Assembly: GCA_947044365.1 (NCBI GenBank) | Contig: OX345641.1 | Coordinates: 8,122,181-8,186,180, forward strand | Length of the DNA stretch: 64,000 bases | DNA from: Petrosia ficiformis | Lineage: Eukaryota > Porifera > Demospongiae > Haplosclerida > Petrosiidae | Reading direction: 5' to 3' | Part shown: positions 1-11,136 of the stretch, in pieces | Layout: the number at the start of each line of letters is the position of its first letter | Numbering within the stretch: the stretch's first letter is position 1 | Translations under genes and position numbers: made by a program | The notes under the pieces: model-generated | Seen by the model: only the letters and a program-made list of their open reading frames with translations | What the model was told of the DNA's origin: nothing | The model's database searches: none

Positions 1-1891
1 CCCTGTCCAATTTTGTGACAAGGCCATCAGGTCCTATGGCAGTTTTCTGGAGCTTCTCCACATACTGCTTGAGACGATCCGTGTCGAGAAGATTGTCCCA
101 TTTTAACTGTGTCGAGTCGGCAAATGCCAAATATTTCGACACATCTGTGCAAATCTGTCTAGCTTCAACGGAGGATTTGCTGCCTCCGTCGAAGCTAGTC
201 AGATTTTTGTAGAATGCTGCCAGTTCTTTTGTATTGTCGATGTCATAAAACTCATAACTGCGGGTTGACCCCTTTTTTTTTTGAGCCGTGGGCACCACAA
301 TATTTTTATCGACATGTTGACTAATTTGGAAGCTTTGCTGGATGGTTAGTTGCAACGGATTTCTTTTCATTTCACCTCTCTTTGCAACTCCTGCTTTCTT
401 TGCTTTTGCTAATAGCTCTTTTCGGGTTGTAGTATCAGTTATTGAATGAACAGATGTTAGATGATTCGATAGTTTTTTCAAGGCTTGTGCTTTACATCCT
501 TCTACAGGACAGTGATAGTATTTTCTATATTTTTCAAAGTTACCTAAAGTACGGATTGATAATTTAACTCTTTCAGAGACCAGAGTGCAAAACTATGCAG
601 GAAAATGGCTTAAATTTAAGAACAAAAATATGCCAACCCGGACCACATCAATGATAGACTGTAACACCATGGCTATTGTGATAGCTCAAGAACAAACCAT
701 CCATGAAAGGTTAATTGAATGTAACATAATTAACTATAACCTACCTAACTGCTGTATAGTATCTTCCTCATCCTCTTTCTCTTCAATGTCTACTTCAGTG
801 TCTGCTTCACCTACTTTATTAGTTTGATAGTACAATATATCATAAATGCAGAGATTTACCTTTTGATTGTAACCATGGCATTTCACTTGTTGTTATGCCA
901 TAATCCCATTCTAATTCTTCATCTTCTTGTACATCCTGAATTGAGTACATTCCAAGTCTAGATTTACCTCGGATGGTGATGGGACTGTAGATTCTTGCAT
1001 TTGGATTACGACTATGGTTCATGTACAAACCATACTGATTGTAACGTCTGGTGGCATCATAAAATAAGGTCTTTCTCCCAACTTTGAAGGAAATGCTTCC
1101 AGAGGTTTCATTGTTTTTTTCATATTCTTTCAATCTTTTGTCATATTGTAATTGATTATATACCCCAGTTGTTTTATATTCGCATAGAAATGTGTGCGAT
1201 GGTATAGGTTTTAAGGCAAATATGCCTCTCCCTTTACTTGTCCCCGTATCTCTAACTTCTATTGGTGCATTGAGGTCTCTTGTGAGACCATCAATGACCT
1301 TTTCTTTTATAGTTTGGTGTTTCCTATATTAATGCATTCTAGAGTTTGTGTTACTAAAAAAGTAACTAACCATATTCTTGTTGACTTCCTCAGTGATGTC
1401 TTTCCTTCTTCTTCACTGGAAACTGAAGAAAATGAGTTCATATTTGCTTAAAAGTCTATATCAATCTTACAATCTTCCACACTCTCTGAAATGTCTTGAA
1501 TCGAACCTACTTGTACAAGTAACATAAATTAACCTTAAAGCATATGTCATTTTACCTTCATCTGTAATATCTTGTACTGACTCATCATCACTTGAACCTA
1601 ACAGGTACATAAACTCAAACTAAATTGTATTGACAACACTTACATTCTAAATGAAGAGATGTTTCTTCTGTACAGCCTGAATTACTGTATTCTTCAGATG
1701 TTGACTTCTTGTCACTTGAATCTAACAATCAAATAAAATAAATTAATTTGTTAAAAATACTTACTTTCTAGATTCAAAAACTCAGGTAAACCTCCAACAC
1801 TATATTTCTCGCAGGAAAGTGAAGATTTTGTTTTCTTCAAAACAAAGTCTTCAATGTCGGAATCACTGTCCAAGAGTCTCCTTTTGGACAT
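1..1891 (-). CDS. SET-zinc finger-tyrosine recombinase fusion, partial (copy 0)
   Basis: This is the 5' part of the gene described for 6676-9608, cut by the window start. Exons on the minus strand: 1891-1765, 1721-1644, 1597-1556, 1506-1471, 1422-1371, 1323-860 (SET), 810-745 and 567-1 (zinc finger plus start of the recombinase). The catalytic part of the recombinase lies outside the window. The exons read as in the complete copies and no disabling change was seen. Confidence 0.75.
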
Positions 1892-2390
1892 GATGAACTC
1901 TGGATTACTCTATTGTGAGATATGAAGTGAACTAAATTTCATTATTTTACATTAAAATAACTTGTTAATACAAGTAGTATGAACTTTTTAAATTACGCCA
2001 TTTTGTTTCACAACTCTGTCCACTTGTGACAAGTTAAGTAGTTATTCCACTGACCAATTATCAAAACAAAGACTCAAGTACTCTTTATTTTATAGCTCAC
2101 TTTACTATAAAACAGACCTTTGTAAAAATGGCTACCTTACAATTAGTCAATTAGTAATACTATATAATTACAGAAAATGGTGTTTAGTTTAAATATTAAA
2201 GAATAATGTACATATAATAGTACAATTACCAGTTAATTGTAGTTCAGAAGTTGAAAAATTCAGCAAACTTGATAGAAATCCAAAGAAATATTTTGAAGGT
2301 GTGGCATTTAAATGGAGGCTAAAATCAAATAAAGGAAGTGAAGGTATTGGAATAAAATTAGAATGCAATAAATGGTATTTCATGTAATTT
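1892..2390. other. F1 5' flank of the fusion gene (copy 0)
   Basis: About 500 bp upstream of the minus-strand start codon. It holds a TATA-like sequence on the minus strand (TATAAAAT, 2094-2087), otherwise AT-rich sequence without a recognisable gene. Equivalent regions are at 9609-10106, 18009-18506 and 26227-26724. Confidence 0.35.
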
Positions 2391-2880
2391 AAAATAATTT
2401 GATGCAATTGCAAAGTAGTGAATGCAAATTAGGGTAATTCAACGGAATTTGAAAATAAGGGAATGCAAAAAGTATTTCATTGTAATTCAAAAAAGTGAAT
2501 TCAAGTAATTTTGACTAAGTAGAATTAGAAAATAATTGAACCTAAATTAAAGGTATTTGATGGTAATTGATTGCAAGCAGTTACAGTTACATGATACTTC
2601 AATCAAATTAGCCAATTCTTAACAATTGAAAGTGTTTGAATGTAATTTGAAGAGAACTGAATATAATTAGAAGCTAAACAGAGGAAATTGAAGGTATCCC
2701 AATGGATTTTGAATTCAGTGAAGTAATTTAATTTAATTCAGTGTAATTTGCATTTTAAGTGTGATGCAATGTAATTTGGCTGTATTTGAATGTAATAATT
2801 GAAAGTAATTGAAGGTCTTCAATTGTACCAAATCATTGAATGTAATTGAATGCAATTTGATGTAATTGAATGTAATCACA
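2391..2880. repeat. Degenerate TGTAATTGAA-type tract (F1 copy 0)
   Basis: A loosely periodic tract built of variants of GAATGTAATTTGAA and TGTAATTGAATGCAA. It becomes more regular toward 2790-2875. It looks like a decayed short tandem repeat. No coding potential is recognised. Confidence 0.6.
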
Positions 2881-3419
2881 TCTGAAGTATGCATACTTTA
2901 ATTTTCTTGTGGGACATATGTGATTTCTCAAGAATGGTACTTTTTACTATGGCAGGACAACACTATTGGAATTCTCATCCCCGATGAACTCCATTGCATC
3001 ATTCATTATGTGAAGGGACATATATGTCCCTATGTCCCTTTCAGAAATGAAAAAGTTTCAGAATGTTTCTATTATTGTACTGAGGAGACATCCTTTCAGG
3101 GTTAACTCCTATAGAACAATTGAAGCTATACAAATTTTCGAAGTTATATTTTTAAAATTATGTCCCTGAAATATGTCCCTTTCATTATTGTAGTAGTATG
3201 AAAATGCCCTATATAGTGCATCACTTGTAGGATGAAATTCCTACCTGTTGTGTATGGGTATGGTTTCCCAAACTTAATTTGTTTGGGGGAGGGACATATA
3301 AATTATGTCCCTATTTAGGGTTTATGGTGGGACGGAATGTACTCTCCCTGGGGTTTCACCACAGAAAATTATAGAGAGCTCTGAAGCTTGTAAGTTGTGC
3401 AGGGCACATTTATAATGCA

Positions 3420-4919
3420 GGGACATATGTCCCCCTTAGGGATTTTCTCCAAATTTGGTAGGTGCAGTTGGTATTAGGAGTAGATTAAAAGGTGTGAATA
3501 TTTTCTTCCAGGGTCAATGGAAAATAGGAATACCCCAAAATTCAAAAATATGAAAATTTTTTTTTCAATGAAAATTGAAGAGTAGGAGGAGACAAGCAAC
3601 ATATTAAAATACCAGGCTTGTTGGAGCTTTCCTTAACGAAGTACCCCAAACAGGGACATATTTTAGGGACATATTCCAGGGTTCCAGAATGGAGGAAGGA
3701 AGGGAAGATTAAACTATCAGGGTGTGGTTAGTAGAGATGGAGTAGCACAACCACACTGTAAATTTAAACGCAGATCATTATGAAAATTGAGGGACATATG
3801 TCCCTTTGGGGGATTTTACAATAAGTAGTGCAATGGAATGTACTCCCACTAGAGTTTCACCACAAAAATGTATAGAAAGTTTCGAAGCTTGTAAAGGGTT
3901 CAGGGCAAATTTTTCTGAAGGGACATATGTCCCTGTTAGGGATTTTCTCCAAATTTGGTAGGTGCAGTTGGTATTAGGAGTAGATTAAAAGGTGTGAATA
4001 TTTTCTTCCAGGGTCAATGGAAAATAGGAATACCCCAAATTCAAAAATATGAAAATTTTTTTTTCAATGAAAATTAAAGAGTAGGAGGAGACAAGCAACA
4101 TATTAAAATACCAGGCTTGTTGGAGCTTTCCTTAACGAAGAACCCCAAACAGGGACATATTTTAGGGACATATTCCAGGGTTCCAGAATGGAGGAAGGAA
4201 GGGAAGATTAAACTATCAGGGTGTGGTTAGTAGAGATGGAGTAGCACAACTACACTGTAAATTTAAACGCAGATCATTATGAAAATTGAGGGACATATGT
4301 CCCTTTGGGGGATTTTACAATAAGCAGTGCAATGGAATGTACTCCCACTAGAGTTTCATTACAAAAATGTATAGAAAGTTTGGAAGCTTGTAAAGGGTTC
4401 AGGGCAAAATATTTCTGAAGGGACATATGTCCCTGTTAGGGATTTTCCCCAAATTTTGTGGGTGGAGTTGGTATTGGGGGTAGAATACATTGTAAGAAGA
4501 TTTTCTTCCAGGGTCAATGGGAAGTATGGAAACCCCAAAGTTCAAAAATATGAAAAATTGTTTTTCAATGAAAATTAAAGAATAGGAGGAGACAAGCAAC
4601 ACATTAAAATACCAGGCTTGTTGGACCTTTCCTTAATGGGAAACCCCAAACAGGGACATATTTTAGGGACATATTTCAGGGTTCAGGAATGAAAGTAGGT
4701 AGAGAAGATTGCACTATCAGGGTGTGGTTAGTGGAAATGGAGTAGCACAACGCCATTACTAAATTTGCGGCAAGCATATTTGAAATTTGAGGGACATATG
4801 TCCCTTTGGGGGAAATCAACCAGATATACCAGGGAAATGAGGGAAGGTGGACAAATGTACAGGTGAAATTTCAAGCCCTGAAATTGCCAAAAAAGTGTCC
4901 AGGGCACAAATTTTCTATC
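3420..4919. repeat. F1 500-bp subrepeats, three copies (copy 0)
   Basis: Units begin at the palindrome GGGACATATGTCCC at 3420, 3920 and 4420. Each unit carries a second copy of this 14-bp perfect palindrome near its middle, plus the phrase AGGGACATATTTTAGGGACA or close variants, which embeds one TTTAGGG. The first two units are closest; the third is more diverged. This copy has one unit fewer than A-C. Confidence 0.85.
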
Positions 4920-5672
4920 GAGGGACATAAAAGGGACATATTTTGAATTTTTTCTAGTTCTACAGTTTAGGCCAGGGTTTCACTAGGGTACTTGGGGTTT
5001 GGAATGTACATGTCTAGTGTAGTGTATTCCCCAACTCATGAAGCCATACAAAATACCTTTCCTGTATAAGGCAAAAAATAATTTCCGAAAAATGACGAAA
5101 TTAAAACAACAATAACTCAAAAAGTAAGTACTGGTTTGAAAAAGTAAAAGCATTTTTGAAATGAGCATAAAAAGAGCTTTCTAACGGTATATTTATCAAT
5201 GGGTTTTGAACTAATTTAAAGTGTTTAGTCTTAAAGTGTACCTTATTCAAACTGCCCCTATTCCGCGGTCTTTGCGCGGATTAATAAGGTATTTGGGGTT
5301 CAGTGAGATAAAAGATTGGGCTTTCATTCAGTGTTGGTTGCATGTTTATAGCATCTTCACAAGCGGAGATATTAATCGACAAACTTGAACTTATAAAAAA
5401 ATTTCCATATACTTTATGTTTGAAGCTTAATAACTCCAACATCTAAAGGTCTATTGACTTGATTTTTGGAACTGAGAAAGGTCTATTTTTCTTCTAGAGA
5501 TTGGCAGTGACTAGAAGTTTTAAAACCTTTTATTTTTTGAGTTATTTGAAGTTAAATGAGGTACGGTTAACACCGGAAATGGGCGGGTCAGTGCAAAGTT
5601 TAGGCATTCAAATTAATGCTCACGTGACGTAGATTACGAATCCGTTGAGACCTGGATTTGGGGAAATTTTGC

Positions 5673-5696
5673 TTCTCAGGTATATAGCCCTGAGAA
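5673..5696. other. Joined F1 ends: loxP/FRT-like core site (copy 0/A)
   Basis: Arm TTCTCAGG (5673-5680), spacer TATATAGC (5681-5688) and inverted arm CCTGAGAA (5689-5696) form a perfect 8+8+8 structure. Tyrosine recombinases act on two inverted monomer-binding arms flanking a 6-8-bp crossover spacer, so this is the expected sequence of a circularised element or head-to-tail joint. Pairing it with the recombinase encoded in the same unit is inference. Confidence 0.75.
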
Positions 5697-5860
5697 TATG
5701 TCCCTATCCATGTCCCTTGGCCCATTTCGGGGACATATTATGTCCTTTTGCCTGAAAATGCAGGGACATACTGAAAATTCGAGGGACATACCGTTATGTC
5801 CCTTGTGTTGTGATAAACCATGTAACATGTCCCTAAAAGTAATAATATAATGTATGTCCT
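5688..5860. promoter_or_regulatory. F1 left subterminal zone rich in GGGACAT words (copy A)
   Basis: Within about 170 bp of the left end the word GGGACAT or its complement ATGTCCC occurs at least eight times in both orientations. Clustered subterminal repeats are typical transposase or recombinase accessory sites (lambda Int arm sites, subterminal motifs of CACTA and Mutator elements). That the F1 recombinase or its zinc finger binds them is inference. The same zone lies at 14088-14260 and 22306-22478. Confidence 0.5.
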
Positions 5861-5984
5861 TTAGCGTTTACTAAATTTATAACCGTGTGGTTAAATCAAC
5901 TTATTAATATATTCTTTTATGTTTTGTGTGTTGTTTATGGTTGCCTTTTTTATCATAAACTTTTTAATTGGCTGTATAGAACCG

Positions 5985-6065
5985 CTTGGTGGGGCAGTGG
6001 ATTGCTCTGTTTTAATGTAACTTTTCCCCATGTATGCTCATCTCGCTTGCCTATTAAAGTAGGTT
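5985..6065 (-). pseudogene. Decayed duplicate of the last YR intron/exon boundary (copy A)
   Basis: AGTGGATTGCTCTGT followed by TGTAACTTTT, ATGT, and then CATCTCGCTTGCCTATTA lines up, with changes, with the true exon 9/intron 8 boundary at 6848-6915 (AGTGGATTGCTCTGT … ACATCTCACTTACCTGTTA). The splice donor is ruined (GCAAGC for GTAAGT). It looks like a fragment of an older recombinase copy left inside the element. Open frames over 5885-6275 are not considered genes. Confidence 0.5.
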
Positions 6066-6675
6066 AGAAGGCATTTATTGGTCACCAAGTATTTGGCAAT
6101 TTTAAGTCTCCCTAGTAATTTGGAAGTTACTAATAAGTATGTCCCCCTTTTTTTGTTCAGGACTACAATTCATTTATTAACTGTGATGTTTCAAGTACTT
6201 ACTAAGTTAGTTTTGGCTGATTACTTGATTATTAATATATTGTTGAAAGGTGAGTATTGTTTTGGATTAAGTTAGACTTTTATATAGTTTGTATTCACTG
6301 TCATAGTTTTTTCATTACATAATCCATGTATGATTAATGCACTACTACTCCTTTACAATGTTATTAATTCTATTTTTTAAATAACAAGAAATAAACATAC
6401 TTTTTGATATAACACTGATAGTAATGAAATCATGATATTTACCCATGGTATATTGATAGCATAAATGATTAGTGAATAATTATATACTGAAATGGGTAAA
6501 TGAAAAGAACTAAAATAAATAAATAAAGGGGTACATTATGTTAATAGTATATAACTAAGTAATATATAACTAAATGGATAAATGATAGAAATGAAGTGAT
6601 ACATTATGTTAATAATATATAACTAAATGAGTGGAATGACTCATGATAGTAATGAAAAGAATACTTAAAGATTAC
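6066..6675. other. F1 AT-rich segment 3' of the gene (copy A)
   Basis: About 600 bp of AT-rich sequence with loosely repeated phrases (variants of ATAACTAAATG, TACATTATGTTAATA). No gene or convincing hairpin is visible. It serves as the 3' flank of the minus-strand gene ending at 6676. Equivalent stretches lie at 14466-15075 and 22684-23293. Confidence 0.5.
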
Positions 6676-9608
6676 TTATTTAGACGTATTTAATGCACGG
6701 ACTTTGTCTTGTACCTGTTTTGTTGTTTTGTCACAGGTGTAGTTGTTAAGAAAGGTGCGACATTTAGCCAAAGTAGGCGTAGATTTTTTTGACAACTCGT
6801 CTTTAAAAAATACTTCAATGGCTTCTAAATAACCACTTGGAAGTGGAGTGGATTGCTCTGTGTCAAAGAATGTGTAATTTTTTATTATGTGTACACATCT
6901 CACTTACCTGTTAGCATTTGCATCGATTTAAATGCACTCAGAGATTGTTTCCCTCCTTTCCGAACACGATAATATAATTCTGATGTTGCAGAACTGTGGG
7001 ACATCTGTCGAGACATTGCCTCCATTTCAGGGTTTGATAGCACTGCTCTTCCTGTTACAGCTCCAGCTTTTCGAACAGCTGTCAAGGATGGAATTCTTGT
7101 TAATCCAACTTCAATAGCGTATGCTCTTATAATGTGTGAATAGTTGTTTCTAAAGGATAGGCCATTTGCCCTAAGAAGGGCAATGTCACACTCTGCTGAT
7201 GTAGCAATGTTTGGTCGTATTTCCTCGATGTAGTGATTGAAAATTGCAGAATCATCAAGAGATAAATATAAAACAGCTGGACCGTATGTTTTAGCAGTCT
7301 TGTGATTGCTAACTATAATTTTTAGCATTGTATCTTCATCTTCCCCAACATATGTGGCTTCTGCCACTTCTTTAAGAGTCATGTTTATAGCTGGACCTGC
7401 TCTTTGGAAATTTTTGTATCCAAAGCAGATAAATAAATATGTTGCGATAAAATTTATGTCCTCATCTGAGGACTTTCCTCTGTTTACTATGGTCTCTACT
7501 TTAGTTTTTGCAATCTTTGAATGTATCAACTCTTTCAAAGCCTGCATATCATCATCGGTTGTGTCGACTTCACGTGCTGCCTTATCCCTTGTGTGTGTGA
7601 TTTTTGCAGTTCGGAAACCTGCTTTCCAAAGACCTACTCTCTCGATTGTTTTCATCGCAGCATCACTGGTTTTGTACTTGGGAACATCTCTCATTAAGTA
7701 TCTGAGAGCAGTTTGTACCCTGTCCAATTTTGTGACAAGGCCATCAGGTCCTATGGCAGTTTTCTGGAGCTTCTCCACATACTGCTTGAGACGATCCGTG
7801 TCGAGAAGATTGTCCCATTTTAACTGTGTCGAGTCGGCAAATGCCAAATATTTCGACACATCTGTGCAAATCTGTCTAGCTTCAACGGAGGATTTGCTGC
7901 CTCCGTCGAAGCTAGTCAGATTTTTGTAGAATGCTGCCAGTTCTTTTGTATTGTCGATGTCATAAAACTCATAACTGCGGGTTGACCCCTTTTTTTTTTG
8001 AGCCGTGGGCACCACAATATTTTTATCGACATGTTGACTAATTTGGAAGCTTTGCTGGATGGTTAGTTGCAACGGATTTCTTTTCATTTCACCTCTCTTT
8101 GCAACTCCTGCTTTCTTTGCTTTTGCTAATAGCTCTTTTCGGGTTGTAGTATCAGTTATTGAATGAACAGATGTTAGATGATTCGATAGTTTTTTCAAGG
8201 CTTGTGCTTTACATCCTTCTACAGGACAGTGATAGTATTTTCTATATTTTTCAAAGTTACCTAAAGTACGGATTGATAATTTAACTCTTTCAGAGACCAG
8301 AGTGCAAAACTATGCAGGAAAATGGCTTAAATTTAAGAACAAAAATATGCCAACCCGGACCACATCAATGATAGACTGTAACACCATGGCTATTGTGATA
8401 GCTCAAGAACAAACCATCCATGAAAGGTTAATTGAATGTAACATAATTAACTATAACCTACCTAACTGCTGTATAGTATCTTCCTCATCCTCTTTCTCTT
8501 CAATGTCTACTTCAGTGTCTGCTTCACCTACTTTATTAGTTTGATAGTACAATATATCATAAATGCAGAGATTTACCTTTTGATTGTAACCATGGCATTT
8601 CACTTGTTGTTATGCCATAATCCCATTCTAATTCTTCATCTTCTTGTACATCCTGAATTGAGTACATTCCAAGTCTAGATTTACCTCGGATGGTGATGGG
8701 ACTGTAGATTCTTGCATTTGGATTACGACTATGGTTCATGTACAAACCATACTGATTGTAACGTCTGGTGGCATCATAAAATAAGGTCTTTCTCCCAACT
8801 TTGAAGGAAATGCTTCCAGAGGTTTCATTGTTTTTTTCATATTCTTTCAATCTTTTGTCATATTGTAATTGATTATATACCCCAGTTGTTTTATATTCGC
8901 ATAGAAATGTGTGCGATGGTATAGGTTTTAAGGCAAATATGCCTCTCCCTTTACTTGTCCCCGTATCTCTAACTTCTATTGGTGCATTGAGGTCTCTTGT
9001 GAGACCATCAATGACCTTTTCTTTTATAGTTTGGTGTTTCCTATATTAATGCATTCTAGAGTTTGTGTTACTAAAAAAGTAACTAACCATATTCTTGTTG
9101 ACTTCCTCAGTGATGTCTTTCCTTCTTCTTCACTGGAAACTGAAGAAAATGAGTTCATATTTGCTTAAAAGTCTATATCAATCTTACAATCTTCCACACT
9201 CTCTGAAATGTCTTGAATCGAACCTACTTGTACAAGTAACATAAATTAACCTTAAAGCATATGTCATTTTACCTTCATCTGTAATATCTTGTACTGACTC
9301 ATCATCACTTGAACCTAACAGGTACATAAACTCAAACTAAATTGTATTGACAACACTTACATTCTAAATGAAGAGATGTTTCTTCTGTACAGCCTGAATT
9401 ACTGTATTCTTCAGATGTTGACTTCTTGTCACTTGAATCTAACAATCAAATAAAATAAATTAATTTGTTAAAAATACTTACTTTCTAGATTCAAAAACTC
9501 AGGTAAACCTCCAACACTATATTTCTCGCAGGAAAGTGAAGATTTTGTTTTCTTCAAAACAAAGTCTTCAATGTCGGAATCACTGTCCAAGAGTCTCCTT
9601 TTGGACAT
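6676..9608 (-). CDS. SET-zinc finger-tyrosine recombinase fusion protein (copy A), 9 exons, 807 aa
   Basis: Exons on the minus strand: 9608-9482, 9438-9361, 9314-9273, 9223-9188, 9139-9088, 9040-8577, 8527-8462, 8284-6908 and 6857-6676. All introns are GT-AG and every phase matches (2,424 nt in total). Residues 1-111 are acidic and Ser-rich. About 133-256 is a SET domain closest in pattern to KMT5A: KGRGIFA, a YDATR motif, NHSRNPN at 214-220 and EELEWDYG at 247-254. An acidic linker follows. A C2H2 finger uses C308, C313, H324 and H329. The recombinase has R583, K617, R693, H718 and Y727; Thr690 replaces the usual His of HxxR. Residues 748-807 form a helical C-terminal domain. Predicted role: telomere-directed integration/excision plus histone methylation. 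A TATA-like TATAAAAT lies on the minus strand at 9811-9804. Spliced model inferred, no transcript seen. Confidence 0.82.
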
Positions 9609-9803
9609 GATGAACTCTGGATTACTCTATTGTGAGATATGAAGTGAACTAAATTTCATTATTTTACATTAAAATAACTTGTTAATACAAGTAGTATGAA
9701 CTTTTTAAATTACGCCATTTTGTTTCACAACTCTGTCCACTTGTGACAAGTTAAGTAGTTATTCCACTGACCAATTATCAAAACAAAGACTCAAGTACTC
9801 TTT

Positions 9804-9811
9804 ATTTTATA
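9804..9811 (-). promoter_or_regulatory. Possible TATA box of the F1 fusion gene (copy A)
   Basis: Minus-strand TATAAAAT lies about 195 bp upstream of the start codon at 9608. It is the only good TATA-like match noticed in the 5' flank. In this AT-rich background the match is weak evidence. Confidence 0.25.
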
Positions 9812-10106
9812 GCTCACTTTACTATAAAACAGACCTTTGTAAAAATGGCTACCTTACAATTAGTCAATTAGTAATACTATATAATTACAGAAAATGGTGT
9901 TTAGTTTAAATATTAAAGAATAATGTACATATAATAGTACAATTACCAGTTAATTGTAGTTCAGAAGTTGAAAAATTCAGCAAACTTGATAGAAATCCAA
10001 AGAAATATTTTGAAGGTGTGGCATTTAAATGGAGGCTAAAATCAAATAAAGGAAGTGAAGGTATTGGAATAAAATTAGAATGCAATAAATGGTATTTCAT
10101 GTAATT

Positions 10107-10597
10107 TAAAATAATTTGATGCAATTGCAAAGTAGTGAATGCAAATTAGGGTAATTCAACGGAATTTGAAAATAAGGGAATGCAAAAAGTATTTCATTGT
10201 AATTCAAAAAAGTGAATTCAAGTAATTTTGACTAAGTAGAATTAGAAAATAATTGAACCTAAATTAAAGGTATTTGATGGTAATTGATTGCAAGCAGTTA
10301 CAGTTACATGATACTTCAATCAAATTAGCCAATTCTTAACAATTGAAAGTGTTTGAATGTAATTTGAAGAGAACTGAATATAATTAGAAGCTAAACAGAG
10401 GAAATTGAAGGTATCCCAATGGATTTTGAATTCAGTGAAGTAATTTAATTTAATTCAGTGTAATTTGCATTTTAAGTGTGATGCAATGTAATTTGGCTGT
10501 ATTTGAATGTAATAATTGAAAGTAATTGAAGGTCTTCAATTGTACCAAATCATTGAATGTAATTGAATGCAATTTGATGTAATTGAATGTAATCACA
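10107..10597. repeat. Degenerate TGTAATTGAA-type tract (F1 copy A)
   Basis: The same decayed short-period repeat as at 2391-2880. Copies are unchanged between units, so the decay predates amplification. Confidence 0.6.
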
Positions 10598-11136
10598 TCT
10601 GAAGTATGCATACTTTAATTTTCTTGTGGGACATATGTGATTTCTCAAGAATGGTACTTTTTACTATGGCAGGACAACACTATTGGAATTCTCATCCCCG
10701 ATGAACTCCATTGCATCATTCATTATGTGAAGGGACATATATGTCCCTATGTCCCTTTCAGAAATGAAAAAGTTTCAGAATGTTTCTATTATTGTACTGA
10801 GGAGACATCCTTTCAGGGTTAACTCCTATAGAACAATTGAAGCTATACAAATTTTCGAAGTTATATTTTTAAAATTATGTCCCTGAAATATGTCCCTTTC
10901 ATTATTGTAGTAGTATGAAAATGCCCTATATAGTGCATCACTTGTAGGATGAAATTCCTACCTGTTGTGTATGGGTATGGTTTCCCAAACTTAATTTGTT
11001 TGGGGGAGGGACATATAAATTATGTCCCTATTTAGGGTTTATGGTGGGACGGAATGTACTCTCCCTGGGGTTTCACCACAGAAAATTATAGAGAGCTCTG
11101 AAGCTTGTAAGTTGTGCAGGGCACATTTATATTGCA

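Larger units (their letters stand above)
1..5687 (-). mobile_element. F1 telomere-associated YR element, partial copy 0
   Basis: This is the right-hand part of a family 1 unit. Base 1 corresponds to base 7718 of copy A, inside the recombinase exon. It carries the N-terminal part of the SET-recombinase gene, the degenerate TGTAATTGAA tract, three (not four) of the 500-bp subrepeats, and the right terminus. It is 501 bp shorter than the matching part of the other copies because one subrepeat is missing. Its right end abuts copy A directly with no telomere repeat between. Otherwise only scattered single-base differences from A-C were noticed, for example aataaggt near 5286 against aatagggt in the others. 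Confidence 0.9.

Noticed and set aside
5885..6275. Two short plus-strand frames rich in hydrophobic residues
   Set aside because: Low-complexity AT-rich sequence overlapping the decayed minus-strand exon fragment; no start context or family similarity.
7306..7929. 207-codon plus-strand frame (also at 15706-16329 and 23924-24547)
   Set aside because: It lies antisense to the recombinase exon, whose conserved catalytic residues and splice phases show the minus strand to be coding.
11031..11043. TATTTAGGGTTTATGG inside F1 as an internal telomere tract
   Set aside because: Only about one and a half units, within ordinary element sequence in all copies; too short to call an insertion scar.
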